Below, piece after piece: positions 42,796-52,535 of a DNA stretch of 64,000 bases (positions are counted from its first letter, which is position 1; every line of letters starts with the position of its first letter). The position numbers and the translations under genes were made by a program. Below the pieces are notes generated by a model, which saw only the letters and a program-made list of their open reading frames with translations, had not been told where the DNA came from and did no database searches. The stretch covers positions 21,859 through 85,858 of the forward strand of contig CAUBWJ010000009.1 of NCBI GenBank assembly GCA_958439725.1. The letters run 5' to 3'. The DNA comes from an uncultured Muribaculaceae bacterium. GTDB taxonomy: Bacteria; Bacteroidota; Bacteroidia; Bacteroidales; Muribaculaceae.

Positions 42796-45700
42796 ATGAA
42801 CCAAAAGCCGACAAAACAGATAATGGACGGCTGCACGGCCGCAACCCACGTGGCCTATGCCCTGAGCGAAATCGCCACTATCTATCCCATCACGCCCGTG
42901 GCCTCCATGGGTGAGACAGCCGACCGCTGGGCCATGCAGGGACGCAAGAATCTAATGGGTCAGCCCCTTCATGTGAAAGAAATGGAAAGCGAGCTCGGAG
43001 CGGCAGGCGCAACCCATGGCGCCCTCGCCGCCGGTGCGCTCGCCACCACGTTCACCGCCTCACAAGGCCTGATGCTGATGATACCCAACATGTATAAGAT
43101 AGCCGGCGAACTTCTGCCGGCCGTTTTCCATGTAGGCACACGCTCTCTCGCCACCCACGCTCTCTCGATTTTCGGCGACCATCAGGATGTTATGGCATGC
43201 CGTGCCACCGGCTTCGCCATGCTTGCATCGGCTTCCGTACAGGAAACAATGGATCTCGCCCTTGTGGCGCATCTGGCGGCAATCGACGGCCGCGTGCCCG
43301 TGCTTCACTTTTTCGACGGATGGCGAACATCCAACGAATCATCCACCATAGATGTGATTCCCTATGAGGCAATGGCCCCGCTGGTAGACTGGGACAAAGT
43401 GCGCGCGTTCCGCGACCGTGCGCTCAATCCCGCGCACCCCACCCTGCGCGGATCGGCACAGAACTCCGATGTCTACTTCCAGAACGCCGAAGCCTCCAAT
43501 CCTTACTATCTGGCCTTCCCGGGAATTGTGCAGAAGGCCATGGATCGCTGCGCGTCCGTCACCGGGCGCCAATATCATCTCGCCGACTATTACGGAGCCG
43601 ACGACGCCACAGACATTATAATATGCATGGGCTCCTCCACCGGAGTGGTGGAGGAAACCGTGGACTGGCTCAACACTCACGGGTACAAGACCGGAGTGGT
43701 GAAGCTGCGTCTTTTCCGCCCATTCCCGGCCCGGCAGCTGGTGGAAGCCATACCCGCGAGTGTAAAGTGCATCGCCGTGCTCGACCGCACCAAGGAACCG
43801 GGCTCTTCCGGCGAGCCCCTTTATCTCGATGTGGCCGCTGCCGTGCTCGACGCCGGCCGACCTATTAAAGTCATCGGCGGACGTTACGGCCTTTCGAGCA
43901 AGGAATTCAATCCGGTGATGGTAAAAGCCGTGTTCGACAATCTCATGTCCGAGCATCCCATAAAGGGCTTTACCGTGGGTATCGACGATGATGTGACCCA
44001 TCTGTCGCTTGATATCTCGGGCGCGCATTTCATAGTGCCTGCACCCGGAATGACCCAGGCCATATTCTACGGCATGGGATCCGACGGCACCGTGGGAGCC
44101 ACCCGCCAGATAGCCGACTGCGTATCATCTGTAGCCCCGCTTTACGCGCAGGCCTTCTTCAATTATTCCGCCAAGAAATCAGGAGGCTACACCATATCGC
44201 AGCTGCGCTTCGCCCCCGCGCCTATAAAAGAAGCTTACTCCATAATAGATGCAGATTATGTGGGCTGCAACAAAAACACCTACGTGGACCGCTTCGAGAT
44301 GCTCGACAACATAAAGCCGGGCGGCATCTTCGTGCTCAACTCGCCTTGGAGCGCCAAGGAGCTTGACGCAAAACTCCCTCCGCGGATGAAACGCGCCATT
44401 GCCTCGAAGAATCTGCGGTTCTACAATATCGACGCCAACTCTCTTGCTCAGGAATGCGGTCTGGGAGTGAGAATAAACTCCATAATGACCACCGTGTTCC
44501 TGCATCTTATGTCGGACAAGCTCCCGTTCGACGCCGCGATGGAGCGTTACCAGCAGCTCATATCGCAGTCATATCTCCACGAAGGGCAGACCGAGGTGCA
44601 GAACAATCTCAGCGCCATCGGCAAAGCCACCGGTGCCCTTAAAGAAATAAAATATCCCTCTTCATGGACCGTGGTGCCCGACATCGCTCCCGCCGAAGAC
44701 ACTCCGATTCCGGATTTCATAAAAGACGTGGCACGTCCGTGTCTGCAATTGTTGGGTTCAAATATCCCGGTTTCGGCTCTCACCCCCGACGGCACGATGC
44801 CAATGGGCACCACGGCCTATGAAAAGAGACGTATCGCTGTCAATATTCCGAGGTGGACGGCACAGAAATGCGTTCAGTGTACCGAGTGCTCGCTCGTGTG
44901 CCCTCACGCCGCTATCCGTCCTTATCTCCTGTCAGAGGCCGAGGATGCGGCAGCACCCCAAGGCTTCACGACCGCGGCTGCCCGCTACGGCGGCTCCGGG
45001 GACGCGAAGCTTTTTTACAGAATTCAGGTATTTCCCGACGACTGCGTGGGATGCGGCTCCTGCGCCACAATCTGTCCCGGGAAAGCTCTCGATATGGTGC
45101 CTATCGCGTCGATTCACGATGTTCAGGCACAGTGTCTGGATTATGTGCAGACCCGCGTCACACGCAAAAATCCGGGCCTTCCTCCGGCTTCGGTAATAGC
45201 CACACAGTTCAGGCAGCCTCTCATGCAGTTCTCCGGGGCGTGTGCGGGCTGCGGAGAGACACCTTATGTGAAACTGCTCACACAGCTCTTCGGCCAGCGG
45301 CTTCTTATCGCCAACGCCACCGGTTGCAGCTCTATATGGGGAGCCGACTTCCCGAGCAACGCCTATTGCGCCGACACCGAAACCGGACGCGGTCCCGCAT
45401 GGGGAAACTCCCTATTCGAGGACAATGCCGAATACGGGTTCGGAATGGCGTGTGCCACCGTGGCCCGACGCGCCACGCTCGCCGCGGACGTGAGCGCCCT
45501 TGCAGCAGATTCCGCCGTCCCATCTGCGGTACGTGATGCCGCGCAGGCATGGCTCAGGGGGCGCGCGGACGCAGCGGCAGCCGACACTGCCGGACCGGCC
45601 CTGGTTAAAGCCATCAAAGCCGCTTGTCCCGACAACCCCGTGGCAGCGAAAATTCTGGAACGTGCCGACATGCTTCCCAAGCAGTCTGTATGGGCCATAG

Positions 45701-46323
45701 GCGGCGACGGATGGGCCTACGATATAGGTTTCGCCGGTCTTGACCACGTTCTTGCCCAGGACATCGACATCAATATTCTGGTGATGGATACGGAATGTTA
45801 CTCCAACACGGGCGGACAGGTTTCGAAAGCCACTCCTCTCGGAGCGGTGATGAAATATGCGGCCGACGGAAAGCGCACCATCAAGAAAGACCTGGGACGC
45901 ATGATGATGACTTACGGAAACATCTACGTGGCGTCCGTGGCTCTCGGGGCAAATTATGTGCAGACCATAAAGGCTCTGATGGAAGCCGAGGCCTATCCCG
46001 GCCCGTCGATAGTGATAGCCTACTGTCCGTGTATCAACCACGGCATACGCTCAGGCATGAGCCACGCCGCCGTGGAGCAGAAACTTGCAGTGAAAGCCGG
46101 CTATTGGCCGCTCTATCGCTACAATCCGGCTCTCACCGCCCAGGGCAAACCGGCTCTCACCGTTGACTGCGCGGCGCCCGACGGCTCGCTCATCACCTTT
46201 ATAAACGGGGAAAACCGTTATGCCGACCTGCGGATGGTAGATCCACGCGAGGCCGCCATCCTCCAGCCCGAACTGCAAAAGCACCTCGACGAAGTCTATT
46301 CCATAATTGTGAAACAGCAGTAA
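42796..46323 (+). CDS. nifJ: Pyruvate:ferredoxin (flavodoxin) oxidoreductase, single-chain
   Basis: Oxidises pyruvate to acetyl-CoA and CO2, reducing ferredoxin. 1175 residues, the fused homodimeric type. The N-terminal domain starts TAATHVAYALSEIATIYPIT. Two ferredoxin-like clusters are CVQCTECSLVC near residue 692 and CVGCGSCATIC near 751; CAGCGE near 817 contributes the proximal cluster; GDGWAYDIGFAGLDHVL near 970 with MDTECYSNTGGQ binds TPP. It follows the oxalate genes but has its own flanking palindrome and terminator, so whether it is coregulated with them is open. Confidence 0.95.
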   Translation: MNQKPTKQIMDGCTAATHVAYALSEIATIYPITPVASMGETADRWAMQGRKNLMGQPLHVKEMESELGAAGATHGALAAGALATTFTASQGLMLMIPNMYKIAGELLPAVFHVGTRSLATHALSIFGDHQDVMACRATGFAMLASASVQETMDLALVAHLAAIDGRVPVLHFFDGWRTSNESSTIDVIPYEAMAPLVDWDKVRAFRDRALNPAHPTLRGSAQNSDVYFQNAEASNPYYLAFPGIVQKAMDRCASVTGRQYHLADYYGADDATDIIICMGSSTGVVEETVDWLNTHGYKTGVVKLRLFRPFPARQLVEAIPASVKCIAVLDRTKEPGSSGEPLYLDVAAAVLDAGRPIKVIGGRYGLSSKEFNPVMVKAVFDNLMSEHPIKGFTVGIDDDVTHLSLDISGAHFIVPAPGMTQAIFYGMGSDGTVGATRQIADCVSSVAPLYAQAFFNYSAKKSGGYTISQLRFAPAPIKEAYSIIDADYVGCNKNTYVDRFEMLDNIKPGGIFVLNSPWSAKELDAKLPPRMKRAIASKNLRFYNIDANSLAQECGLGVRINSIMTTVFLHLMSDKLPFDAAMERYQQLISQSYLHEGQTEVQNNLSAIGKATGALKEIKYPSSWTVVPDIAPAEDTPIPDFIKDVARPCLQLLGSNIPVSALTPDGTMPMGTTAYEKRRIAVNIPRWTAQKCVQCTECSLVCPHAAIRPYLLSEAEDAAAPQGFTTAAARYGGSGDAKLFYRIQVFPDDCVGCGSCATICPGKALDMVPIASIHDVQAQCLDYVQTRVTRKNPGLPPASVIATQFRQPLMQFSGACAGCGETPYVKLLTQLFGQRLLIANATGCSSIWGADFPSNAYCADTETGRGPAWGNSLFEDNAEYGFGMACATVARRATLAADVSALAADSAVPSAVRDAAQAWLRGRADAAAADTAGPALVKAIKAACPDNPVAAKILERADMLPKQSVWAIGGDGWAYDIGFAGLDHVLAQDIDINILVMDTECYSNTGGQVSKATPLGAVMKYAADGKRTIKKDLGRMMMTYGNIYVASVALGANYVQTIKALMEAEAYPGPSIVIAYCPCINHGIRSGMSHAAVEQKLAVKAGYWPLYRYNPALTAQGKPALTVDCAAPDGSLITFINGENRYADLRMVDPREAAILQPELQKHLDEVYSIIVKQQ

Positions 46324-46343
46324 TGCTCTACTCTCTTTCATAA

Positions 46344-46377
46344 AGAAGCCGGAACCTGTGCATCCGGCTTCTTTTTT
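46344..46377 (+). terminator. Rho-independent terminator of nifJ
   Basis: A 10-bp perfect stem (46344-46353 with 46363-46372) runs into TTTTTT. The U32 gene promoter begins three bases later. Confidence 0.88.
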
Positions 46378-46380
46378 ATG

Positions 46381-46388
46381 TATCTTTG
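46381..46388 (+). promoter_or_regulatory. -7 box of the U32 gene
   Basis: TATCTTTG ends 16 nt before ATG 46405. The in-frame ATG at 46378 lies upstream of this box and would not be on the transcript, which fixes the start at 46405. Confidence 0.6.
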
Positions 46389-46404
46389 CATAGAAACAGA
46401 AATC

Positions 46405-48258
46405 ATGACACCAAACACTATAGAGCTGCTTGCCCCGGCCCGCGACGCCGCGACAGCCATCGAGGCAATAAAACATGGCGCCGATGCCGTTTATATCGGC
46501 GCTGAAAGCCACGGCGCGCGCCAGGCTGCCGCAAATCCGGTGGCCGACATAGCCCGCGTGGCCGACTATGCCCACCGCTTCAATGCCCGGGTGTACGTAA
46601 CGCTCAACACTCTTGTATATGATTCGGAACTCAGCGCCGTTGAACGTCTGGTAAAAGAGCTGTACCGTGCAGGAACCGACGCTCTGATAGTGCAGGACAT
46701 GGCGCTTCTGCGGCTCGACATTCCTCCGATTGCCTTGCATGCAAGCACCCAGTGCGACATCCGCACGCCGGAAAAGGCTCTTTTTCTCGCGCGCGCCGGC
46801 TTCAGCCAACTCGTGGTGCCGCGCGAGCTCACGCTTGATGAAACGCGCGCCATAGCCGATTCGGTAAAAGGGCTCGCCTCCATCGAGGCATTTGTGCATG
46901 GCGCCCTGTGTGTGAGCTACAGCGGCGACTGCCAGGCCGGACAGGCCACTCTGGGCCGGAGCGCGAACCGTGGCTGCTGCCCGCAGATCTGCCGCCACAG
47001 TTTCGACCTTGTGGACGCCTCGGGGCACGTTCTGATTGCCGACAAACATCTGCTTTCGCTGCGCGACCTCAACCGCTCGGCCCTTGTAGGCGCCATGATG
47101 GACGCCGGCGTCTCATCCTTCAAAATCGAAGGACGCCTGAAGGATGCCGCTTACGTAAAGAATGCCGTGGCAGCTTACCGCGAAATCATTGACCGTGCCA
47201 TCGCGGAAGCTCCCGCCGGAAAATACCGCCGCGCGTCCGACGGCACTTCCGCAATCTCTTTTACACCTGACCTTTCCGAAGGGTTCAACCGCGGGTATAC
47301 CGAATACTTCTCCACCGTGGCACGGCCTACGGTGAAAATGGCGTCAATCGACTCTCCGAAGTGGACTGGCGTACCCGTAGGGAAAGTAATCACCAGCAAA
47401 GGCCGCACAATTAAAGCCTCGCTTACCACCCCACTCCACAACGGTGACGGACTGGGATATTTCGACAGCGAACGGCGCTTCAAGGGTTTCAGAGTAAACC
47501 GAGTGGAAGGAAACATGCTCTTCTGCGCTTCCGATGTAGAAATACCATCCGGCACGATTCTTATGCGCAACCATAACCACGAGCGCGAGGCCCTGCTTGA
47601 ATCCGGAACCGCGACGCGCACAATCGCGGTGGATATGACGCTGCGCCCCGTCAGCTTCGGGCTGGCGCTTGACGTAACGGATGAGACCGGCATAAATGCC
47701 TCCGCTTCAGTAGCTCTGGAGCTGCAGGAAGCGCGAAAGCCTCAGGCCGAGGTGAGACTACAGGCCCTGCGAAAGACCGGCGACACTATATTCCGGGCGC
47801 ATACCGTAACGGATTTGGCCGAGAAATATTTCATTCCGCTGTCGGTGATAACCGATCTGCGACGTCGCGCCATCGAGGCTCTGGAGCGGGCAAGGACAGC
47901 CTCTCGGACTATCGAATACCGACGGCTGCCGGCTGCCGGACTATCGGTACCCGAATCCCTTAAAACGCTGACATACCACGATAACGTGGCCAACCGTATT
48001 GCCGAAGGATTCTACCGCGACTGCGGCGCCACAATAATCGAGCCTGCGCTTGAAACCGGCCGAGAAACTAATAAACGCGACCTGAGAGTGATGACCACCC
48101 GCTACTGTCTGCGCCGTGAATGCGGACACTGCCTGCGTACACCTCAGGGCGCGCAATGGCCCGAAAAACTCTTCCTTAAATCCGGAACGATGACCTTCCG
48201 TCTCGGTTTTGACTGCGCCAACTGCCGCATGACCCTCACTCTTGAAAAAAAGGACTGA
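46405..48258 (+). CDS. Peptidase U32 family protein (RlhA/TrhP-like RNA hydroxylation family)
   Basis: 617 residues from ATG 46405. N-terminal beta/alpha barrel (IELLAPARDAATAIEAIKHGADAVYIGA) and the U32 signature EAFVHGALCVSYSGDC with further cysteines (GCCPQICRH) that bind an Fe-S cluster in characterised relatives. A C-terminal Cys-rich tail (CLRRECGHCLRTP, FDCANCRM) may form a metal site. Named as peptidases, several members are now known to take part in prephenate-dependent hydroxylation of tRNA or 23S rRNA; which RNA this one acts on is unknown. Monocistronic. Confidence 0.85.
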   Translation: MTPNTIELLAPARDAATAIEAIKHGADAVYIGAESHGARQAAANPVADIARVADYAHRFNARVYVTLNTLVYDSELSAVERLVKELYRAGTDALIVQDMALLRLDIPPIALHASTQCDIRTPEKALFLARAGFSQLVVPRELTLDETRAIADSVKGLASIEAFVHGALCVSYSGDCQAGQATLGRSANRGCCPQICRHSFDLVDASGHVLIADKHLLSLRDLNRSALVGAMMDAGVSSFKIEGRLKDAAYVKNAVAAYREIIDRAIAEAPAGKYRRASDGTSAISFTPDLSEGFNRGYTEYFSTVARPTVKMASIDSPKWTGVPVGKVITSKGRTIKASLTTPLHNGDGLGYFDSERRFKGFRVNRVEGNMLFCASDVEIPSGTILMRNHNHEREALLESGTATRTIAVDMTLRPVSFGLALDVTDETGINASASVALELQEARKPQAEVRLQALRKTGDTIFRAHTVTDLAEKYFIPLSVITDLRRRAIEALERARTASRTIEYRRLPAAGLSVPESLKTLTYHDNVANRIAEGFYRDCGATIIEPALETGRETNKRDLRVMTTRYCLRRECGHCLRTPQGAQWPEKLFLKSGTMTFRLGFDCANCRMTLTLEKKD

Positions 48259-48287
48259 AAAGCCTCGCATAAAACAAGGAATTGAGT

Positions 48288-48295
48288 TATATTTG
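48288..48295 (+). promoter_or_regulatory. -7 box of galE
   Basis: TATATTTG, 48 nt before the galE ATG. No clear TTTG at -33. Confidence 0.45.
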
Positions 48296-48343
48296 CAATA
48301 TCATAACCTCTGACATAACTTAAATCAACATAAAACCCCTCCA

Positions 48344-49381
48344 ATGAAAAAAGACCGCATCCTTGTGACCGGTGGAACCGGCTACATCGGCTCCCACACT
48401 GTGGTTGAGCTTCAGAAAGCCGGCTACCCCGTAGTGATAATCGACAACCTTTCCAACAGCAACCGCGAGGTTCTTGACGGCATAGAACGCATCAGCGGTA
48501 TCCGTCCCGACTTCGTGGAAGCCGACTGCACCGACCTCAACGCCCTCAAGAAACTTTTTGCCGACTATCCCGGCATTAAGGGTATAATCAACTTCGCCGC
48601 AAGCAAAGCCGTGGGCGAATCAGTTGAAAAACCCATCCTCTATTATCGCAACAACCTCAACACCCTCCTCAACCTTCTTGACCTGATGGGCCCCAACGGA
48701 GTGAAAGGTATCGTGTTCTCCTCCTCATGCACCGTTTACGGCGAGCCTGACCACAACCCCGTCACCGAGCAGTCGCCCATCAAGAAAGCCACATCGCCCT
48801 ACGGCAACACCAAGCAGATTTCAGAAGAAATCATCACTGACGTAATCAACTCCGGCGCACCGTTCAAGAGCGTCATCCTCCGCTATTTCAACCCCATCGG
48901 CGCACATCCGTCTGCCGAAATCGGCGAGCTGCCCAACGGCGTTCCACAGAACCTCGTGCCCTATCTCACACAGACCGCAATGGGTATCCGCAAGGAGCTG
49001 AGCGTGTTCGGCGATGACTACAATACACCCGACGGCTCGTGCATCCGCGACTACATCAACGTGGTAGACCTCGCCAAGGCCCATGTGATAGCCGTGGAGC
49101 GCATGCTCAACGACGCCAGCGAGGCCAAAATCGAGATATTCAACCTCGGAACCGGCCTCGGCACATCCGTGCTCGGTCTTATTGACGCTTTCGAGCGCTC
49201 CACCGGCGTGAAAGTTCCCCATAAGATAGTAGGACGCCGCGCAGGCGACATCGAGAAAGTATGGGCCGACCCCTCCTACGCCAACAACGTGCTTGGATGG
49301 AAAGCCGAGACATCACTCGACGACACAATGCGTTCGGCCTGGGCATGGCAGCTCAAGCTCCGCGAGCGCGGCATAATGTAA
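48344..49381 (+). CDS. galE: UDP-glucose 4-epimerase
   Basis: 345 residues, extended short-chain dehydrogenase. NAD-binding GGTGYIGSHT at the N-terminus, catalytic Ser in SSSCTVYG and Tyr/Lys in SPYGNTK. Interconverts UDP-glucose and UDP-galactose for the Leloir pathway and surface polysaccharides. Monocistronic, followed by a terminator. Confidence 0.96.
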   Translation: MKKDRILVTGGTGYIGSHTVVELQKAGYPVVIIDNLSNSNREVLDGIERISGIRPDFVEADCTDLNALKKLFADYPGIKGIINFAASKAVGESVEKPILYYRNNLNTLLNLLDLMGPNGVKGIVFSSSCTVYGEPDHNPVTEQSPIKKATSPYGNTKQISEEIITDVINSGAPFKSVILRYFNPIGAHPSAEIGELPNGVPQNLVPYLTQTAMGIRKELSVFGDDYNTPDGSCIRDYINVVDLAKAHVIAVERMLNDASEAKIEIFNLGTGLGTSVLGLIDAFERSTGVKVPHKIVGRRAGDIEKVWADPSYANNVLGWKAETSLDDTMRSAWAWQLKLRERGIM

Positions 49382-49433
49382 TCTGATATTCCTGACGGCC
49401 GATTTTTATATCGTCCGATTGGTTAACATTCCG

Positions 49434-49470
49434 GCGGAGACTCCGATTCAATGGGGTCTCCGCTATTTTT
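49434..49470 (+). terminator. Rho-independent terminator of galE
   Basis: An 11-bp stem with one G-U pair (49434-49444 with 49453-49463), then TATTTTT. Confidence 0.85.
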
Positions 49471-49537
49471 GGCCTGTTTTTTGCAGAGGATTTTTATAAA
49501 CCTCCGTTAACTCAAGAAAAAATGAGCGATTTTTTTG

Positions 49538-49545
49538 TAAATTTG
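49538..49545 (+). promoter_or_regulatory. -7 box upstream of the DUF4105 gene
   Basis: TAAATTTG, 39 nt before the ATG at 49585. The -33 element is not evident. Confidence 0.45.
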
Positions 49546-49584
49546 CACGAAATTTGCCTGAGTGATATCAGGATGAAAGAATAA

Positions 49585-50817
49585 ATGGCCTCACACATGA
49601 CCTCTGACCGTCACAGACTCCCTCTGACCGCACTCTTTCTTCTGCTTGCATGGCTTACCGCAACCGGTCAGCCGGCGGCATCATGGTTCCGTGCCGACTC
49701 ATCGACGGTGGTAAGTCTGCTCACGTGTGCTCCCGGTTCAATTATCTATGAGCTCGAGGGTCATGCGGCTCTCCGAGTCCGGCAGCCCGACGGCACAGAC
49801 GTCACCGTCAACTGGGGCCTGTTTGACTTCAAAAAGCCCAACTTCGTCTACAGGTTTGTAAAAGGTGAGACCGACTATATGGCCGGAGCCTACCCTACCG
49901 AATATTTCCTGCGCGAGTATCTCGCCACGGGGCGCCGTGTTACCGAATACAATCTTCTTCTGACGCAGGAACAGAAATCCGCCCTTCTGAAAGCTGTTGA
50001 GGAGAACGTGCAGCCGGAAAACGCGGTGTACCGCTACAATTATGTACGTGAAAACTGCGCAACCGCCATCCTTGACCATATTGAGCGCGCCACGGGTCAT
50101 CCTCTGGTCATGCCGGAGCGTCCTTCCGATCTGGCCGACGCTACCACATTCCGCGAAGCCATGAAGCATTATCACCGCAATTATCCGTGGTATCAGTTCG
50201 GAATAGACCTCGCTCTGGGACATGGACTTGACGCGCCCATCGACTCTCGCGAACTGGCCTTCGCTCCCGCGGCTCTCGCGGAAATGGCTCCGGATATAAC
50301 ATCGGACGGCAAACGGGTGTTTGCCGACGGCGTGGCGCTTACCCCCGGCGAACCCGAAGGCACGGCATGCGGCCCCACACCCTGGTGGCTCACCCCGATA
50401 GCAGCCGGAACCGCCGTGGCACTTCTGGCTCTCGCGCTGAGCGTGCGCGACATTCTGCGCCGTCATCTCAGCCGCTGGTTCGACTGCCTGTTTTATCTGA
50501 CGCTTGGACTTGCCGGATGCATAATAGCTTTTCTGGTATTCATATCCACCCATTATGCGGCATCACCCAACTGGCTTCTGCTGTGGATAAATCCCCTTTG
50601 CCTCGCAATTTCAGTCGGCATCTGGTTCAGACATACATATAAAGCACTCGCTACCCTGCAATGGCTCAATCTGGCGGGTATCGCCGCATATCTCATACTT
50701 GCGGCTTTCGGGCCGCTGCGGCCTAATCCCGCATTCTTTCTGTTCCTGACCGCCGACGCGGCCAGAGCGCTAACATTCCTAATAATCCCCAAAAATGTCT
50801 TTTCAAATAAAGCATAA
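49585..50817 (+). CDS. DUF4105 (Lnb-like) membrane protein
   Basis: 410 residues. A signal peptide or anchor (LPLTALFLLLAWLTATGQP) is followed by a DUF4105 domain with His60 in YELEGHAALRV and Cys158 in YVRENCATAI, the conserved His/Cys pair, then four to five C-terminal TM helices (from about residue 265). DUF4105 includes Lnb, an intramembrane lipoprotein transacylase of some Firmicutes, so a role in lipoprotein or envelope-lipid acylation is plausible but unproven here. An alternative start is Met5 (49597). It overlaps the next gene by 23 bp. Confidence 0.78.
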   Translation: MASHMTSDRHRLPLTALFLLLAWLTATGQPAASWFRADSSTVVSLLTCAPGSIIYELEGHAALRVRQPDGTDVTVNWGLFDFKKPNFVYRFVKGETDYMAGAYPTEYFLREYLATGRRVTEYNLLLTQEQKSALLKAVEENVQPENAVYRYNYVRENCATAILDHIERATGHPLVMPERPSDLADATTFREAMKHYHRNYPWYQFGIDLALGHGLDAPIDSRELAFAPAALAEMAPDITSDGKRVFADGVALTPGEPEGTACGPTPWWLTPIAAGTAVALLALALSVRDILRRHLSRWFDCLFYLTLGLAGCIIAFLVFISTHYAASPNWLLLWINPLCLAISVGIWFRHTYKALATLQWLNLAGIAAYLILAAFGPLRPNPAFFLFLTADAARALTFLIIPKNVFSNKA

Positions 50818-52426
50818 TAAAGCCGCGAGGCGCATGGCGATGCTGTCGCTGCTGTCAGTCCTCACTTCAGGACTGCCCGCGGGCGCACAGACCGCCGTTC
50901 AGAGCAACCCCCTCAGACCCCGCATCCTGCTGGCCGTGACAATCGAAGGGCTCTCGACCGATTATCTCGATCTGCTCCGGAGCAACTTCGGCGAGGGCGG
51001 CTTCAAACGCCTCATGGACGAATCGGCTGAGTTTTCAACGGTTGATTACGGCCCGGGGCTCGACGCCACAGCCGCGATGGCTGTGCTCTATACCGGTGCG
51101 GCACCGTCGGTCAACGGCATCCCGTCTGCTTACGTCTACGACACCGAAAAACAAATTTCGAAAAACGTTCTTACGGACACATCGGTGATGGGAAACTTCA
51201 CCGACGAGACATATTCTCCGGCTGCCGTGAAAGTATCCACGCTTTCCGATGAAATCAGAGTGGACTCCGACGGCGACGGATACGTTTATTCCATAGCTGC
51301 GTCGCCTGCCTCTTCCATCATCTCGGCGGGTCATGCCGCAAACAGCGCGTTCTGGCTCAACCGCAATACCGGAAACTGGGCCACATCCACCTACTACAAG
51401 GACGTTCCCCCGGAGGTAACCGAGATAAATTACCGCAATCCCCTCTCGCGCAGACTCTCGGACTACAAATGGACACCCGGAAGCCAGATGAGCAAGTATC
51501 CCCTGCTCTCCATGGCAAAACGCGCGCGGCCATTCAGTCACACATATCCCGAAAGCGATCTGCGCCGCTACGAACGCTACGGTACAACACCCGGTGCAAA
51601 CGACGAAATCACCAACATAGCCCTCAGGCTTCTGAAGAAAATACAGCCGGTGACCAACGACGCCGTGAGCATGCTTAATGTCTCCTACAGCCTCTCGCCA
51701 GACCTTCCGGAGACCCCGGGACGCGCACGAGCCGAAATAATGGACGCATACATCCGTCTTGACGCATCGCTGGCATCCCTGATGCAGGCTGTGGAAAAAC
51801 AGTTCGGAAAAGACAATGTGGCTGTGATGGTGGCCGGACTGCCGGGATCGTTCCACGACGGACCCGATGACCAGAAATGGCGTATCCCTTACGGACAATT
51901 CTCCATAAAGCGCGCCGACGCACTGCTCAACATGTACCTGATGTCAAAACACGGCAACGGGCAGTGGGTAAGCGGATATCATAACCGGAATTTCTATCTG
52001 AACCACAAACTCATCTCAGAGAAAAACCTTGACCTGCCTTCAGTCCGCGCTGAAGCAGCCGACTTCCTCGGACGCATGGCCGGAATCAGCACGGTCTACC
52101 CCATAGAATCAATCACGGCCTCGCGTGCCGGCGCCGATCCGGAGGCTCTGAAACGCAACACCACACTGTCTCATTCGGGCGATGTGGTAATAGAAGTGAA
52201 CCCGGGGTGGGAAGTGGTTGACGATCCAAACGTGTCGCGTCCGGGCGGCGTGATGCGCCACGCGCAGCTTCCGGCCCCTCTTTTCATAATGGCCCCCGGC
52301 ATTGCGCCCAAAGAAATCAACGAGCCTCTTGACGCCCGCGAGGTAGCTCCGACGGTAGCCCGCATTCTGCGAATCCGCTCGCCCAACGGGGCGTCGCTGC
52401 CGGCGCTTGACATCAACAAGCGCTGA
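50795..52426 (+). CDS. PafA-like alkaline phosphatase superfamily protein, catalytic site apparently degenerate
   Basis: 543 residues. A basic signal peptide (HNKAARRMAMLSLLSVL, cleaved near PAGAQ) precedes a fold whose landmarks match PafA-type phosphatases (LLAVTIEGLSTDYLDLL, LYTGAAPSVNGI, IPYGQFSIKRADALLNMYL, EVAPTVARILRI). The active-site residues appear lost: VDQLR-type Asp is Glu51, the TxPGH nucleophile loop reads LDATAAMA, the DxxxH metal pair reads SPDLPETPG, and the DHG motif reads AGLPGS. It is therefore likely a pseudo-enzyme or has a new activity. The start overlaps the upstream gene by 23 bp; Met14 (50834) is an alternative. Coupled to the DUF4105 gene. Confidence 0.7.
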   Translation: MSFQIKHNKAARRMAMLSLLSVLTSGLPAGAQTAVQSNPLRPRILLAVTIEGLSTDYLDLLRSNFGEGGFKRLMDESAEFSTVDYGPGLDATAAMAVLYTGAAPSVNGIPSAYVYDTEKQISKNVLTDTSVMGNFTDETYSPAAVKVSTLSDEIRVDSDGDGYVYSIAASPASSIISAGHAANSAFWLNRNTGNWATSTYYKDVPPEVTEINYRNPLSRRLSDYKWTPGSQMSKYPLLSMAKRARPFSHTYPESDLRRYERYGTTPGANDEITNIALRLLKKIQPVTNDAVSMLNVSYSLSPDLPETPGRARAEIMDAYIRLDASLASLMQAVEKQFGKDNVAVMVAGLPGSFHDGPDDQKWRIPYGQFSIKRADALLNMYLMSKHGNGQWVSGYHNRNFYLNHKLISEKNLDLPSVRAEAADFLGRMAGISTVYPIESITASRAGADPEALKRNTTLSHSGDVVIEVNPGWEVVDDPNVSRPGGVMRHAQLPAPLFIMAPGIAPKEINEPLDAREVAPTVARILRIRSPNGASLPALDINKR

Positions 52427-52472
52427 GGCACCTGCCGTCCCCGTGCGGACACGGAGGTTTTTACCCTACTGA

Positions 52473-52504
52473 TTGGGTTATTCAGCTGATTTTTCATAAC
52501 TTTG
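52473..52504 (+). promoter_or_regulatory. secA promoter
   Basis: TTGG at 52473-52476 and TAACTTTG at 52497-52504 with 20-nt spacing; ATG follows 31 nt later. Confidence 0.55.
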
Positions 52505-52535
52505 CAAACCGGAATATAATCACCGTATACATAAA

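Noticed and set aside
42796..46323. Oxalate oxidoreductase, because of the position next to frc and oxc
   Set aside because: The known oxalate oxidoreductase is a multi-subunit enzyme. This is a fused single chain with the standard pyruvate:ferredoxin oxidoreductase layout.
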